A DNA stretch of 64,000 bases from Rhodospirillales bacterium (GTDB lineage Bacteria; Pseudomonadota; Alphaproteobacteria; Reyranellales; Reyranellaceae). The stretch covers positions 85,212 to 149,211 of the forward strand of contig JACPOB010000183.1 in assembly GCA_016185145.1 (NCBI GenBank), in the 5' to 3' direction. A program made the position numbers and the translations under genes. The notes under the pieces are model-generated. The model searched no databases and was not told where the DNA came from. It saw only the letters and a list, made by a program, of their open reading frames with translations. This document shows positions 57,248-64,000 of this stretch, in pieces (the first letter of the stretch is position 1; every line of letters starts with the position of its first letter).

Positions 57248-58456
57248 CTAGGAGGCGAGGCCGAACAACTCCGTCTCCTCGCGCACGCCACGCAGGCGAT
57301 GGCGGCCGAGCGACACCAGTTCGTGGCGGCTTGCCTCGGCGGCTCGCGCGAAGGACTGCGACAGCACGAGATGGCGGCCGAGCGTGTCGCACAGGCGCTC
57401 GAGGCGCGAGGCCTCGTTGACGGCGGGACCGATCACCGTGAAGTCGAGCCGTGCATCGGCGCCGACATTGCCGTAGCTCACTTGGCCGATGTGCAAGGCG
57501 ATGTCGAGGTCGGGCGTCGGCAGCGAGCGGGCGCGGCGCGTCTCGGCCAGGCTGGCCATCAGCGCGAGCGCTTCCTTCGCCGCCGCGAGCGCCATCGCGC
57601 AGGTCTCGGCACGCGGCCGGTCCTCGATCCGGAAGATGGCTAAAAGCCCGTCGCCCAGAAACTTCAGGACCTCGCCGCCGCGGGCGGCGACCGGCCGAAC
57701 CATGCAGTCGAAGCAGTCGTCCAGCAGCACGATCAGGTCGCGGCCGGGCAGCGTGTCGGCAAGGGCGGTGAAGCCCCGCAGGTCGGTGAAGAACAGCACC
57801 GCCTCCACCCCCTGGACCTCGCCGCGTTGGACCGTACCCGCCAGCACACGCGTCGCCGGATCCTGGCCGAGATAGGCCGACAGCAGCCCTTGGTAGACGG
57901 TGCGCATGGTCTGGGCCTTGGCAGCAAGAGCGAAGACCGGCAGCAGCGACCGTATCGTCTCGACCTGGGCGTCCGAGTAGCCGCCCGGCCGATCGGTGGT
58001 GAGCGAGCAGACGAGAAACAGTTCGCCGACGACGCGTTCAGGGTCGGCCGGAGCCAGCTCGCCGAATTGGAAGACGCGCGCCAGCCATTCCGTCATGCCG
58101 GCCGCCCGCAGCTCGTCGAACACCGGCACCTCCTGCTCGGGCGGCGGCGAGGTCAGGTCATAGCGGCGCTCGGCGATGCCATGCCTGATCATGGGCAAGA
58201 AGGGGCTTTGCAGGATGATGGGCGCATCGACCTCGACGTGCTGGAATTCGTAGCGCGCCCTGAGGCCCGTGGCGCGCTCCCAGATGAGGCTGCGCATGCG
58301 CACCATGGGATGCAGCGTGTTCATGCCGACGAAGGCCCGCGCCACCGGCACGCCGATCTCGTTCAGACGGCGCACGAAGCCGTCGACAATCTCGTCGAGC
58401 GAGAGGTTGCGCAGGCCGGCGTCGGCCAGCCAGTCGGTGACGGCAGTGAGCTTCAA
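57248..58456 (-). CDS. class III adenylate/guanylate cyclase
   Basis: Predicted 402-residue soluble cyclase. An N-terminal region (about 1-210) with no recognised motif may be a sensor. The C-terminal catalytic domain (about 215-395) has the metal Asp residues in VLFFTDLRGF and KFLGDGLLAIF, the Lys before FLGD and FTVIGPAVNEASRLERL, the nucleotide end of class III cyclases. These residues favour ATP, making cAMP. It lies 5 bases past the convergent glucokinase stop. Confidence 0.88.
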   Translation of the reverse strand: MKLTAVTDWLADAGLRNLSLDEIVDGFVRRLNEIGVPVARAFVGMNTLHPMVRMRSLIWERATGLRARYEFQHVEVDAPIILQSPFLPMIRHGIAERRYDLTSPPPEQEVPVFDELRAAGMTEWLARVFQFGELAPADPERVVGELFLVCSLTTDRPGGYSDAQVETIRSLLPVFALAAKAQTMRTVYQGLLSAYLGQDPATRVLAGTVQRGEVQGVEAVLFFTDLRGFTALADTLPGRDLIVLLDDCFDCMVRPVAARGGEVLKFLGDGLLAIFRIEDRPRAETCAMALAAAKEALALMASLAETRRARSLPTPDLDIALHIGQVSYGNVGADARLDFTVIGPAVNEASRLERLCDTLGRHLVLSQSFARAAEASRHELVSLGRHRLRGVREETELFGLAS

Positions 58457-58462
58457 CCGTGC

Positions 58463-58906
58463 CTAGGCCTTGACGCGGTTGCTGGCCCGGCAACGGCAAG
58501 TGTCGAACTGGTGCAGTTCGACCATGTTGCCGCAGGGATCGTTCATGAAGAGCTGCGTGGAATCGGGACTGACGAGGCCTTCGATCACCCAGTACTTCAC
58601 GCCCATGCGGTCGAGCTCGGCCCGCGTCTCCTTGATGCTCCTGACGGCGTAGGCGACGTGCGGCCGCGTCGGATCCTCACCCGGCCCCTTGGCCACCGGC
58701 GACGGCTGCTTGCCGCCGATCAGATGGATCTGGCCGACCTCGCCGACATTGACCCAGGCGCCGGGGATGCCGGGAATGGTCGGGCGACCGCTGTCGCAGT
58801 GCAGGCCGAGCACGTCGGCATAGAAGTCCTGCGTGGCCTTCAGCTTGGCGCCGTCGTCGTCGACGCGGACGCCGGTGTGATGGATCTCCAGAATCTCGAC
58901 GGCCAT
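58463..58906 (-). CDS. VOC-family (glyoxalase/bleomycin-resistance-like) protein
   Basis: Predicted 147-residue VOC protein. Motifs EILEIHHTGVRVDDDGAKLKATQDFYADVLGL, HVAYAVRSIKETRAELDRMGVKYW and QLFMNDPCGNMVELHQF supply the His and Glu metal positions. AGGAGG precedes the ATG at 58906. It ends 7 bases before the cyclase gene begins on the same strand, so they may be co-transcribed. The substrate is unknown. Confidence 0.85.
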   Translation of the reverse strand: MAVEILEIHHTGVRVDDDGAKLKATQDFYADVLGLHCDSGRPTIPGIPGAWVNVGEVGQIHLIGGKQPSPVAKGPGEDPTRPHVAYAVRSIKETRAELDRMGVKYWVIEGLVSPDSTQLFMNDPCGNMVELHQFDTCRCRASNRVKA

Positions 58907-59037
58907 TTGTGTTTCCTCCTGTCGATGAGGCGTGAGGCGGACCCGGCCCGGGGTCCGCGCCGCCGATCCATAATCATGCCCCCGGGCAGAAAAGCGCAAT
59001 GGCCGCGTGCACGGGGACGCCTCGCATTTACTCCTCA

Positions 59038-59136
59038 CCTCACCCTGAGGAGCGCCCCCTCGACTGCGGCCCATCCTTCGAGACGCCCGGCGCGCATGTG
59101 AATGCGCGTATTCGCGCGGCTCCTCAGGATGAGGTG
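59038..59136. repeat. family A palindromic repeat, copy 3
   Basis: Outer arm CCTCACCCTGAGGAGC, an inner CCATCCTTCGAGACGC arm and the complement GCTCCTCAGGATGAGG near 59136. The left inner arm is lost, so this copy is partly degenerate. It lies between the deacetylase-like gene's end and the VOC gene's promoter. Confidence 0.75.
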
Positions 59137-59159
59137 GTGCGTGATCCGGCCTCGAAGGT

Positions 59160-60068
59160 CTATGCCGGCGGCGGCACCATCGTCCCCTTGGGCAGCGCGG
59201 CGCAGTGATCGTAGATCGCCGACGGCCGCGTGAACCAGACCTTGTCCTTCTGCGAGTGGTTGACGATGTGCTGCAGGGCCTCGCGCAGCATGCGCAGGCG
59301 ATAGGGTTGGCCGACGATCATCGTGTGCAAGGCGATGCCGCAGACCAGCGGCTGCTTCGCCGATTGCCGCAGCAGCTCCTCGAACTGGCCGATGATGAAG
59401 TCGCGGAACTGCTCGGGCGTGTGGTGGCGCACCAGGATCTGCGGACTGTCGTTGATCTCGATGGGATAGGGCACGCTCATCAGCGGGCCCGAGCGGGTCT
59501 TCATCCAGAGCGGCTGGTCGTCGGCCGGCCAGTCCATCAGGAAGTCGAAGCCCGTCTCCTTCAGGAGGTCGGGGGTGTGATGGCTGGAGCTCATCCACGG
59601 CGCCATCCAGCCGCGCGGACGCTTGCCCGACGCCTTCTCGATGGCATCGCGCACCTCCTCGAGGAAGCGCTTCTCGTCGGCCTCCCACATCTGGCCGTGG
59701 CGCTCGGCATTGGTGCGGCCATGGCCGATGAACTCGTCGCCGCGCGCCTTCAGCGCCGCCACGATCTGCGGCGCGTAGTCGAACACCGTGGTGTTGATCA
59801 GGTGCGCCGCCGGCAGGTTGAGCTCGTCGAACAGCTCCAGGCAGCGCCACACGCCGACGCGGTTGCCGTAGTCGCGCCAGGCGAAGGTGCGCGGATCGGG
59901 CGGCGTGCCGGCGACGGTCAGGAGATGCCCGTCACCGGCGCCGAAGGCGAAATGCTCGATGTTGAGGCCGAGATAGACGGCGAGCCGCTTGCCGTCGGGC
60001 CAGGAGTAATCCTTGCGCTCGGTGATGGGCGAGTAGGCGTAGCGATTGTGATAGGGCAGACGGAGCAT
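59160..60068 (-). CDS. polysaccharide deacetylase-fold (PuuE-like) protein
   Basis: Predicted 302-residue protein with the NodB/polysaccharide deacetylase fold, closest in style to PuuE-type allantoinases. It has RLAVYLGLNIEHFAFG, WRDYGNRVGVWRCLELFDELNLPAAHLINT, EFIGHGRTNAERHGQM (metal-type His pair) and PRGWMAPWMSSSHHTPDLL. The catalytic Asp-Asp of classical deacetylases is replaced by NIE, as in this branch. The start is the ATG at 60068 with AAAAGGA upstream; the longer frame runs through repeat sequence. Confidence 0.78.
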   Translation of the reverse strand: MLRLPYHNRYAYSPITERKDYSWPDGKRLAVYLGLNIEHFAFGAGDGHLLTVAGTPPDPRTFAWRDYGNRVGVWRCLELFDELNLPAAHLINTTVFDYAPQIVAALKARGDEFIGHGRTNAERHGQMWEADEKRFLEEVRDAIEKASGKRPRGWMAPWMSSSHHTPDLLKETGFDFLMDWPADDQPLWMKTRSGPLMSVPYPIEINDSPQILVRHHTPEQFRDFIIGQFEELLRQSAKQPLVCGIALHTMIVGQPYRLRMLREALQHIVNHSQKDKVWFTRPSAIYDHCAALPKGTMVPPPA

Positions 60069-60100
60069 TGAGTTGATCCTTTTTACGACGACGCCTTCAA

Positions 60101-60243
60101 GCTCCTCCCCCGTCATACGGGGAGGATACAGGAGGGGGAAAGCCCCAGACGGGATTCTAGAAGACATCATGATCTGAAACTTGAGCTCATCGTCGATGTG
60201 ACTCTCCCCCTCCCTACCCTCCCCCGTATGACGGGGGAGGAGC
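60101..60243. repeat. family B long inverted repeat
   Basis: GCTCCTCCCCCGTCATACGG at 60101-60120 recurs in inverted form at 60221-60243 (CCCCCGTATGACGGGGGAGGAGC), with a second inner pair (AGGAGGGGGAAA against CTCTCCCCCTCCC). It lies between the deacetylase-like and PhyH genes. The two arms could form a long hairpin in the transcript. Confidence 0.8.
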
Positions 60244-60251
60244 ATGAGAAG

Positions 60252-61109
60252 CTAGCGTTTCACCACGGCGACCTTGTTCTCTTCCGATTCCACGACGTTC
60301 ATCGCCCTGAAGCGCGCCACCGCCTCGGCATGGAAGGCGCGCTCGGCGGGCCCCGCCTCCTCGGTCGGTCGGCGCTCGTCGTCGAAGTTGCCGTACGTGT
60401 CCTTGCCGCGCACCAGCATGGCGGTGACGCGGTTCCGCGACGTGCAGCGGGCCCAGGTCGGGATGTAGCTGATGCCGAGCCCGATGCGCCGGTCGTGCGA
60501 GCGGTTGGGCCGCGAATTGTGCACCAGGTGGGTGTGGTGCAGCGAGAACTGGCCCGCCTTCACCGGCATGAAGGCCGTGCGCTGGCGATCGACGTCGACG
60601 GCGAGCGTCTGGCCGCGCGACAGCAGGTTTTCCGTATCCTGCAGCTCGGCGTGCGGCAGCTGGCCGAGCTTGTGCGAGCCCGGCACCACCTCCATGCAGC
60701 CCGCCTCGATCGGGGCGTCGGTCAGCGCCACCCACGCCGTGACGTGGCAGGCCGGCTCGAGCGCGAAATAGGTCGCGTCCTGGTGCCAGCTCACATAGGC
60801 GCTCGAGCCCGCGTCCTTGGGCCAGACGGTGAGATGGAACAGGCGGATGTCGGGGCCGATCAGGTCCTCGACCGCGTCGAGCACCTCGGGCGAGTGCACG
60901 ATCTCGTCGACCCAGGGGAACAGGAGATGCGGCTTGAAATTGTGGCCGCGCGTCATCTTCCGGCCTTCGGCACGCTCGAAGGCTTCCATCCTGTCGCGCC
61001 AGGCGCGCGCCCGTTCCGTGGAGAAGGCGTCGACCGGACAGACGAAGCCGTCGCGCTCGTAGCCGGCGACCTGTTCTGGCGTGAGCTTCTTGCAGGTTTC
61101 CTGGGGCAT
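60252..61109 (-). CDS. phytanoyl-CoA dioxygenase-family oxygenase
   Basis: Predicted 285-residue Fe(II)/2-oxoglutarate oxygenase of the PhyH family. The iron site is SWHQDATYF (His, Asp) and HHTHLVHNSRPNRSHDRR (distal His plus the 2-oxoglutarate Arg). EAGCMEVVPGSHKLGQLPH is the typical PhyH strand. The start ATG at 61109 overlaps the upstream SDR stop by one base (TGATG). Together with that SDR it probably hydroxylates and then oxidises one small molecule. Confidence 0.9.
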   Translation of the reverse strand: MPQETCKKLTPEQVAGYERDGFVCPVDAFSTERARAWRDRMEAFERAEGRKMTRGHNFKPHLLFPWVDEIVHSPEVLDAVEDLIGPDIRLFHLTVWPKDAGSSAYVSWHQDATYFALEPACHVTAWVALTDAPIEAGCMEVVPGSHKLGQLPHAELQDTENLLSRGQTLAVDVDRQRTAFMPVKAGQFSLHHTHLVHNSRPNRSHDRRIGLGISYIPTWARCTSRNRVTAMLVRGKDTYGNFDDERRPTEEAGPAERAFHAEAVARFRAMNVVESEENKVAVVKR

Positions 61110-61870
61110 CAGTGCGCCGTCCAGCCGCCGTCGACGAACAGCAGCGTCCCTGTCACGAAGGAGGAATCGTCGCTGGCCAAGAAGAGCGCGGCGCGGGCCA
61201 CCTCCTCCGGCTTGCCGATGCGGCCCATGGGATGGCGATGCTTCCAGAAGGCCTTCATGGCCTCGGGATCGGCATAGCGCTTCAGCGACCGCGCCGGCAT
61301 GGGCGTGTCGATGACGCCCGGCATCAGCGCGTTGACGCGAATGCCCTGCGCGGCGTGATCGACGGCCATGGTCTTGGTGAAGGAGGCGATGGCGCCCTTG
61401 GAGGCGACGTACGCCGCGTTCTTGCCCGGACTCGACTGGGCGAGCTGCGAGCCGATGGTGACGATGGCGCCGGCGCGGTTCTCGATCATCGACTTGATGG
61501 CGTAGTGGATCCAGAGATAGGTGCCCTTGACGTTGACCGCGAAGGTGCGGTCCCAGGCTGCTTCCTCGATCGTGTCGACCGTACCGCCCATCGACAGGCC
61601 AGCCGCGGTCAGCAGCACGTCGATGCGACCCCATTTCTCGATCACCCGATCGACGCCGGCGCGCGCCTCGGCGTCGCTGCTGACGTCGGCCGGGATGATG
61701 ATGGCGCTGCCGCCGGCCGCCTCGATGTCGGCCGCGACCTGGCCCAGCCCCTCCTTGTCCTGATCGACCAGGGCGAGCTTGGCGCCTTCGGCCGCGAACA
61801 GCCGCGCCGAGGCGGCGCCGATGCCCGACGCCCCGCCGGTGACGATCGCGACGCGATCCTTGAGTTTCAT
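61109..61870 (-). CDS. short-chain dehydrogenase/reductase
   Basis: Predicted 253-residue SDR with complete motifs: TGGASGIG near residue 12, the Asp of LVDQDKEGL favouring NAD, a catalytic Ser in VTIGSQLAQ, Tyr-x3-Lys in AAYVASKGAI and the closing VTGTLLFVDGGW. The start is the ATG at 61870. It leads the SDR-PhyH unit. Confidence 0.93.
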   Translation of the reverse strand: MKLKDRVAIVTGGASGIGAASARLFAAEGAKLALVDQDKEGLGQVAADIEAAGGSAIIIPADVSSDAEARAGVDRVIEKWGRIDVLLTAAGLSMGGTVDTIEEAAWDRTFAVNVKGTYLWIHYAIKSMIENRAGAIVTIGSQLAQSSPGKNAAYVASKGAIASFTKTMAVDHAAQGIRVNALMPGVIDTPMPARSLKRYADPEAMKAFWKHRHPMGRIGKPEEVARAALFLASDDSSFVTGTLLFVDGGWTAH

Positions 61871-61919
61871 GAGGCCTTGAGTTTCATGGCGGCGAGCTTA
61901 GGCGCGAGCCGCCGGCTTG

Positions 61920-62675
61920 TCAGCGCGGTCGTCTCCGCAGCGGTCGGCGTTTTCGCTCCGCGCGGCGTGCCAGCATGTTCAGCGCCTCGACCAGGGCGGA
62001 GAACGCCATGGCGGCGTAGATGTAGCCCTTGGGCACCTTCACGCCCACACCGTCGGCGATCAGCGTCATGCCGATCATCAGCAGGAAGCTCAGCGCCAGC
62101 ATGACGATGGTCGGGTTCTTGTGGATGAAGGCGGCCAACGGATCGGCGGCCAGCAGCATCATGGCGACGGCGATGACCACAGCCGCGATCATGATCGGGA
62201 TGTCGTCGGTCATGCCGACCGCGGTGATGATGCTGTCCAGCGAGAACACCAGGTCGAGGATCAGGATCTGGCCGATCACGCCCAGCACGGTGGCCTGCAC
62301 GGCTCGTCCGGCGGCCTCGGTGTCGTAGTCGACCGTGACATGGTCGTGGATCTCGCTGGTCGCCTTGTAGATCAGGAACAGGCCGCCTGCGATCAGGATC
62401 AGGTCGCGCCAGGAAAAGCCGTGGTCGAACAGCGAGAACAACGGCGTCGTGAGCTGCGCGACATAGGCAACGCCGCTCAGCAGGCCGAGCCGCAGGATCA
62501 CCGCAAGTCCTATGCCGATGCGGCGGGTGCTCGAGCGCTGATGCTCCGGAAGCTTGTTGCTCAGGATGGAGATGAAGATCAGGTTGTCGATGCCCAGCAC
62601 GACTTCCATGATCACCAGCGTCACCAGCGCCGCCCAGGCGTTGGGATCGCGGACGAGGACCATGATTTCTTCCAT
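61920..62675 (-). CDS. TerC-family membrane protein
   Basis: Predicted 251-residue integral membrane protein of the TerC family, whose members export metals such as manganese (Alx/MntE-like) or give tellurite resistance. The duplicated acidic helix motif is present: MEVVLGIDNLIFISIL and LDLVFSLDSIITAVGM. The C-terminus is basic (RRAERKRRPLRRRPR). A manganese riboswitch (yybP-ykoY) was looked for upstream and not seen. The ATG is at 62675; an ATG four codons later is possible. Confidence 0.9.
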   Translation of the reverse strand: MEEIMVLVRDPNAWAALVTLVIMEVVLGIDNLIFISILSNKLPEHQRSSTRRIGIGLAVILRLGLLSGVAYVAQLTTPLFSLFDHGFSWRDLILIAGGLFLIYKATSEIHDHVTVDYDTEAAGRAVQATVLGVIGQILILDLVFSLDSIITAVGMTDDIPIMIAAVVIAVAMMLLAADPLAAFIHKNPTIVMLALSFLLMIGMTLIADGVGVKVPKGYIYAAMAFSALVEALNMLARRAERKRRPLRRRPR

Positions 62676-62751
62676 CCCGTTACCATAGGTCAAGGCAGCC
62701 CGGCGCCAAGAGTCCTTTCCTTTTGCCGGGCGAGCCGTTAACCGGGTCGGC

Positions 62752-63957
62752 ATGAATCCGCCCGCTTCGGCAGCGCGGCCGCCGCCGGTGCGGGCCTCGA
62801 CTTTGGCCATCGTGCTGCTGTCGGTGGCGGCGTTCGCCTCCGCCGCCAACATGCGCGTCATCGACCCCCTGCTGGTGCAGCTTGCCGCCACCTTCGGCGT
62901 CAGCGTCGGCGCGGCCTCGATCGCGGCCACTTCCTTCCTGTTCGCCAACGGCGTGTTCGTGCTGGTGCACGGCCCGTTCGGCGACCGCTACGGCAAGATG
63001 CCGGTCGTCGCCATCGCCTGCCTCATGGCCGCGCTGTGCTGCCTGCTGAGCGCGACGGCGGAGTCGCTCGCCTGGCTGACCATGGCGCGGTTCCTGACCG
63101 GCGTCACGAGCTCTGCCATCATTCCGCTCGCCATTGCCTGGCTCGGCGACAATGTCAGCTACGAGCGCCGCCAGGCGACCTTGGCGCGCTTCCTGACGGG
63201 CCAGACGCTCGGTCTCATGACCGGCGCCGCGCTGGGCGGCGCTCTCGGGGACTGGCTGGGCTGGCGCTCGGTGTTCTGGGTGCTGGCGGCGATCTACGTC
63301 ATGGCGGGCGGCGCCCTGTTCGGCGTCATGCGCGCCCATCCCGACGTCGCGCGGCCGACCGGCGGCCAGCAGGGCTCGATGATCGGCCAGATGCTGAAGG
63401 TGCTGCGGCGGCGCTGGGTGATCACGGTCGTGCTGGTGGTGGCGCTGGAGGGCGGCGCCTTCTGGGGCGCCTTCACCTTCGTCGGCGCCGACCTGCACCA
63501 GCGCTTCGACATGGGCTTCGCCGCCATCGGTCTCGCGGTCGCGGCGTTCGGCGCGGGCGGCTTCGCCTATGTGATGGTGGCGCCGCAGCTCGTGCGCCTG
63601 CTCGGCGAACGCGGGCTTTGCATCTGGGGCGGACTCGGCCTGGGCGTCGCCTTCGCCATCATGGCGCTGGCCCCCGCGGCCGAGGTCGTGTTCGCGGGCA
63701 TCGTGCTGTCGGGTGTGTCGTTCTACATGCTGCACAACACGCTGCAGACCCACGGCACGCAGATGGCGCCGGAAGCGCGCGGCGCCGCCATGGCCCTGTT
63801 CGCGCTCTGCCTGTTCCTCGGCCAGGCGATCGGCGTGCCCATCGCCGCGCCGATCGTCGACCGCTGGGGCGCGCCGCCGGTCTTCTGGGCGGCGGCGGTG
63901 GTGCTGCCGGCGCTGGGATTGTGGTTCGCGGCGGCGCTGCGGCGACGGCATTCATGA
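62752..63957 (+). CDS. MFS transporter
   Basis: Predicted 401-residue 12-helix transporter. The loop 2-3 motif is HGPFGDRYGKMPVV, followed by RFLTGVTSSAIIPLAIAWLGDNVSYERRQATLARF, as in DHA1-type drug exporters. A short Pro/Ala-rich head precedes the first helix. It is divergent from terC. The substrate is unknown. A family C repeat begins directly after its stop. Confidence 0.9.
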   Translation: MNPPASAARPPPVRASTLAIVLLSVAAFASAANMRVIDPLLVQLAATFGVSVGAASIAATSFLFANGVFVLVHGPFGDRYGKMPVVAIACLMAALCCLLSATAESLAWLTMARFLTGVTSSAIIPLAIAWLGDNVSYERRQATLARFLTGQTLGLMTGAALGGALGDWLGWRSVFWVLAAIYVMAGGALFGVMRAHPDVARPTGGQQGSMIGQMLKVLRRRWVITVVLVVALEGGAFWGAFTFVGADLHQRFDMGFAAIGLAVAAFGAGGFAYVMVAPQLVRLLGERGLCIWGGLGLGVAFAIMALAPAAEVVFAGIVLSGVSFYMLHNTLQTHGTQMAPEARGAAMALFALCLFLGQAIGVPIAAPIVDRWGAPPVFWAAAVVLPALGLWFAAALRRRHS

Positions 63958-63960
63958 TTC

Positions 63961-64000
63961 GGACCGCGGGCGTCCCGCCCGCTCATGATCATGAGCGGGC
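63961..64000. repeat. family C palindromic repeat, copy 2, cut by window end
   Basis: GGACCGCGGGC, then a GTCCC loop, GCCCGC and TCATGATCATGA before GCGGGC: the same plan as at 52882. The closing GCGGTCC arm is expected just beyond the window. Confidence 0.7.

Noticed and set aside
62676..62751. Manganese riboswitch (yybP-ykoY) ahead of terC
   Set aside because: Only 76 bases separate terC from the divergent MFS start and no matching conserved loops were seen.
1..64000. tRNA, rRNA or integrase genes marking island borders
   Set aside because: None recognised near either accessory region, so island borders rest only on composition and gene content.

Overview
The window looks like chromosome of a GC-rich alphaproteobacterium with a large solute-uptake repertoire: a Bug/TctC receptor, a TRAP system, several periplasmic binding proteins, many serine beta-lactamase-like hydrolases, SDRs, amidases and 2-oxoglutarate oxygenases. 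A candidate Irr box (13 of 14 bases of the alphaproteobacterial iron-control element) upstream of ahpC supports the class. A Reyranella- or Bradyrhizobium-like relative is my guess from gene style only. No rRNA, tRNA or CRISPR array was seen. No gene-free stretch exceeds about 250 bases.

Layout. 1-9.5 kb: MBL-fold hydrolase fragment, amidase, lectin-like exported protein, exported dienelactone hydrolase, Bug receptor, SDR, serine hydrolase, TauD-type oxygenase and MFS exporter. 9.5-19 kb: zinc-ribbon membrane protein, small lipoprotein, GlxA-type regulator divergent from an isonitrile hydratase-like enzyme, HxlR regulator divergent from a DUF1772 protein, exported trypsin-like protease, methyltransferase, cysteine dioxygenase-like cupin, acyl-CoA dehydrogenase, orphan NMT1-like binding protein and YdcF-like protein. 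19.1-22.4 kb: an AT-richer accessory island with a PGF-repeat protein whose C-terminal tail is displaced by a frameshift, followed by three tandem copies (one truncated) of a small acidic protein. It is best read as a decaying polymorphic toxin locus with amplified immunity genes. 22.5-33.6 kb: HU, thioesterase, small GatC/AtzG-like protein coupled to an amidase, aldehyde dehydrogenase, ahpC-ahpD, VOC protein, amino-acid binding protein, LLM oxidoreductase and FecR/DUF6600 protein. 33.8-38.3 kb: a five-gene operon combining amino-acid ABC uptake with a DadA-like oxidase and a D-2-hydroxyacid dehydrogenase. 38.5-46.7 kb: enolase-superfamily enzyme divergent from an HpaI-type aldolase, S9 peptidase and complete TRAP transporter. 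46.7-49.9 kb: a second accessory island with an overlapping lipoprotein/effector-like pair and an isolated phage terminase pair. 50-64 kb: Asp/Asn hydroxylase, two serine hydrolases flanking an SDR with an internal deletion, sugar isomerase-like protein, two unrelated glucokinases around a sugar-porter remnant, class III cyclase, deacetylase-fold protein, PhyH oxygenase, SDR, TerC and MFS.

Three interspersed palindromic repeat families lie between genes. Family A (outer arm CCTCACCCTGAGGAGC) is at 4839, 54208 and 59038, with a solo arm at 25502. Family B (CCTCCCC hairpins) is at 44123 and 60101. Family C (GGACCGCG...GCTCATGAGC) is at 52882 and 63961. They sit mostly at gene ends and in one case cover a ribosome binding site.

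The most unusual parts are the PGF-repeat toxin/immunity array and the lipoprotein-effector-terminase island. Functional names come from motifs read by eye; no database search was possible.
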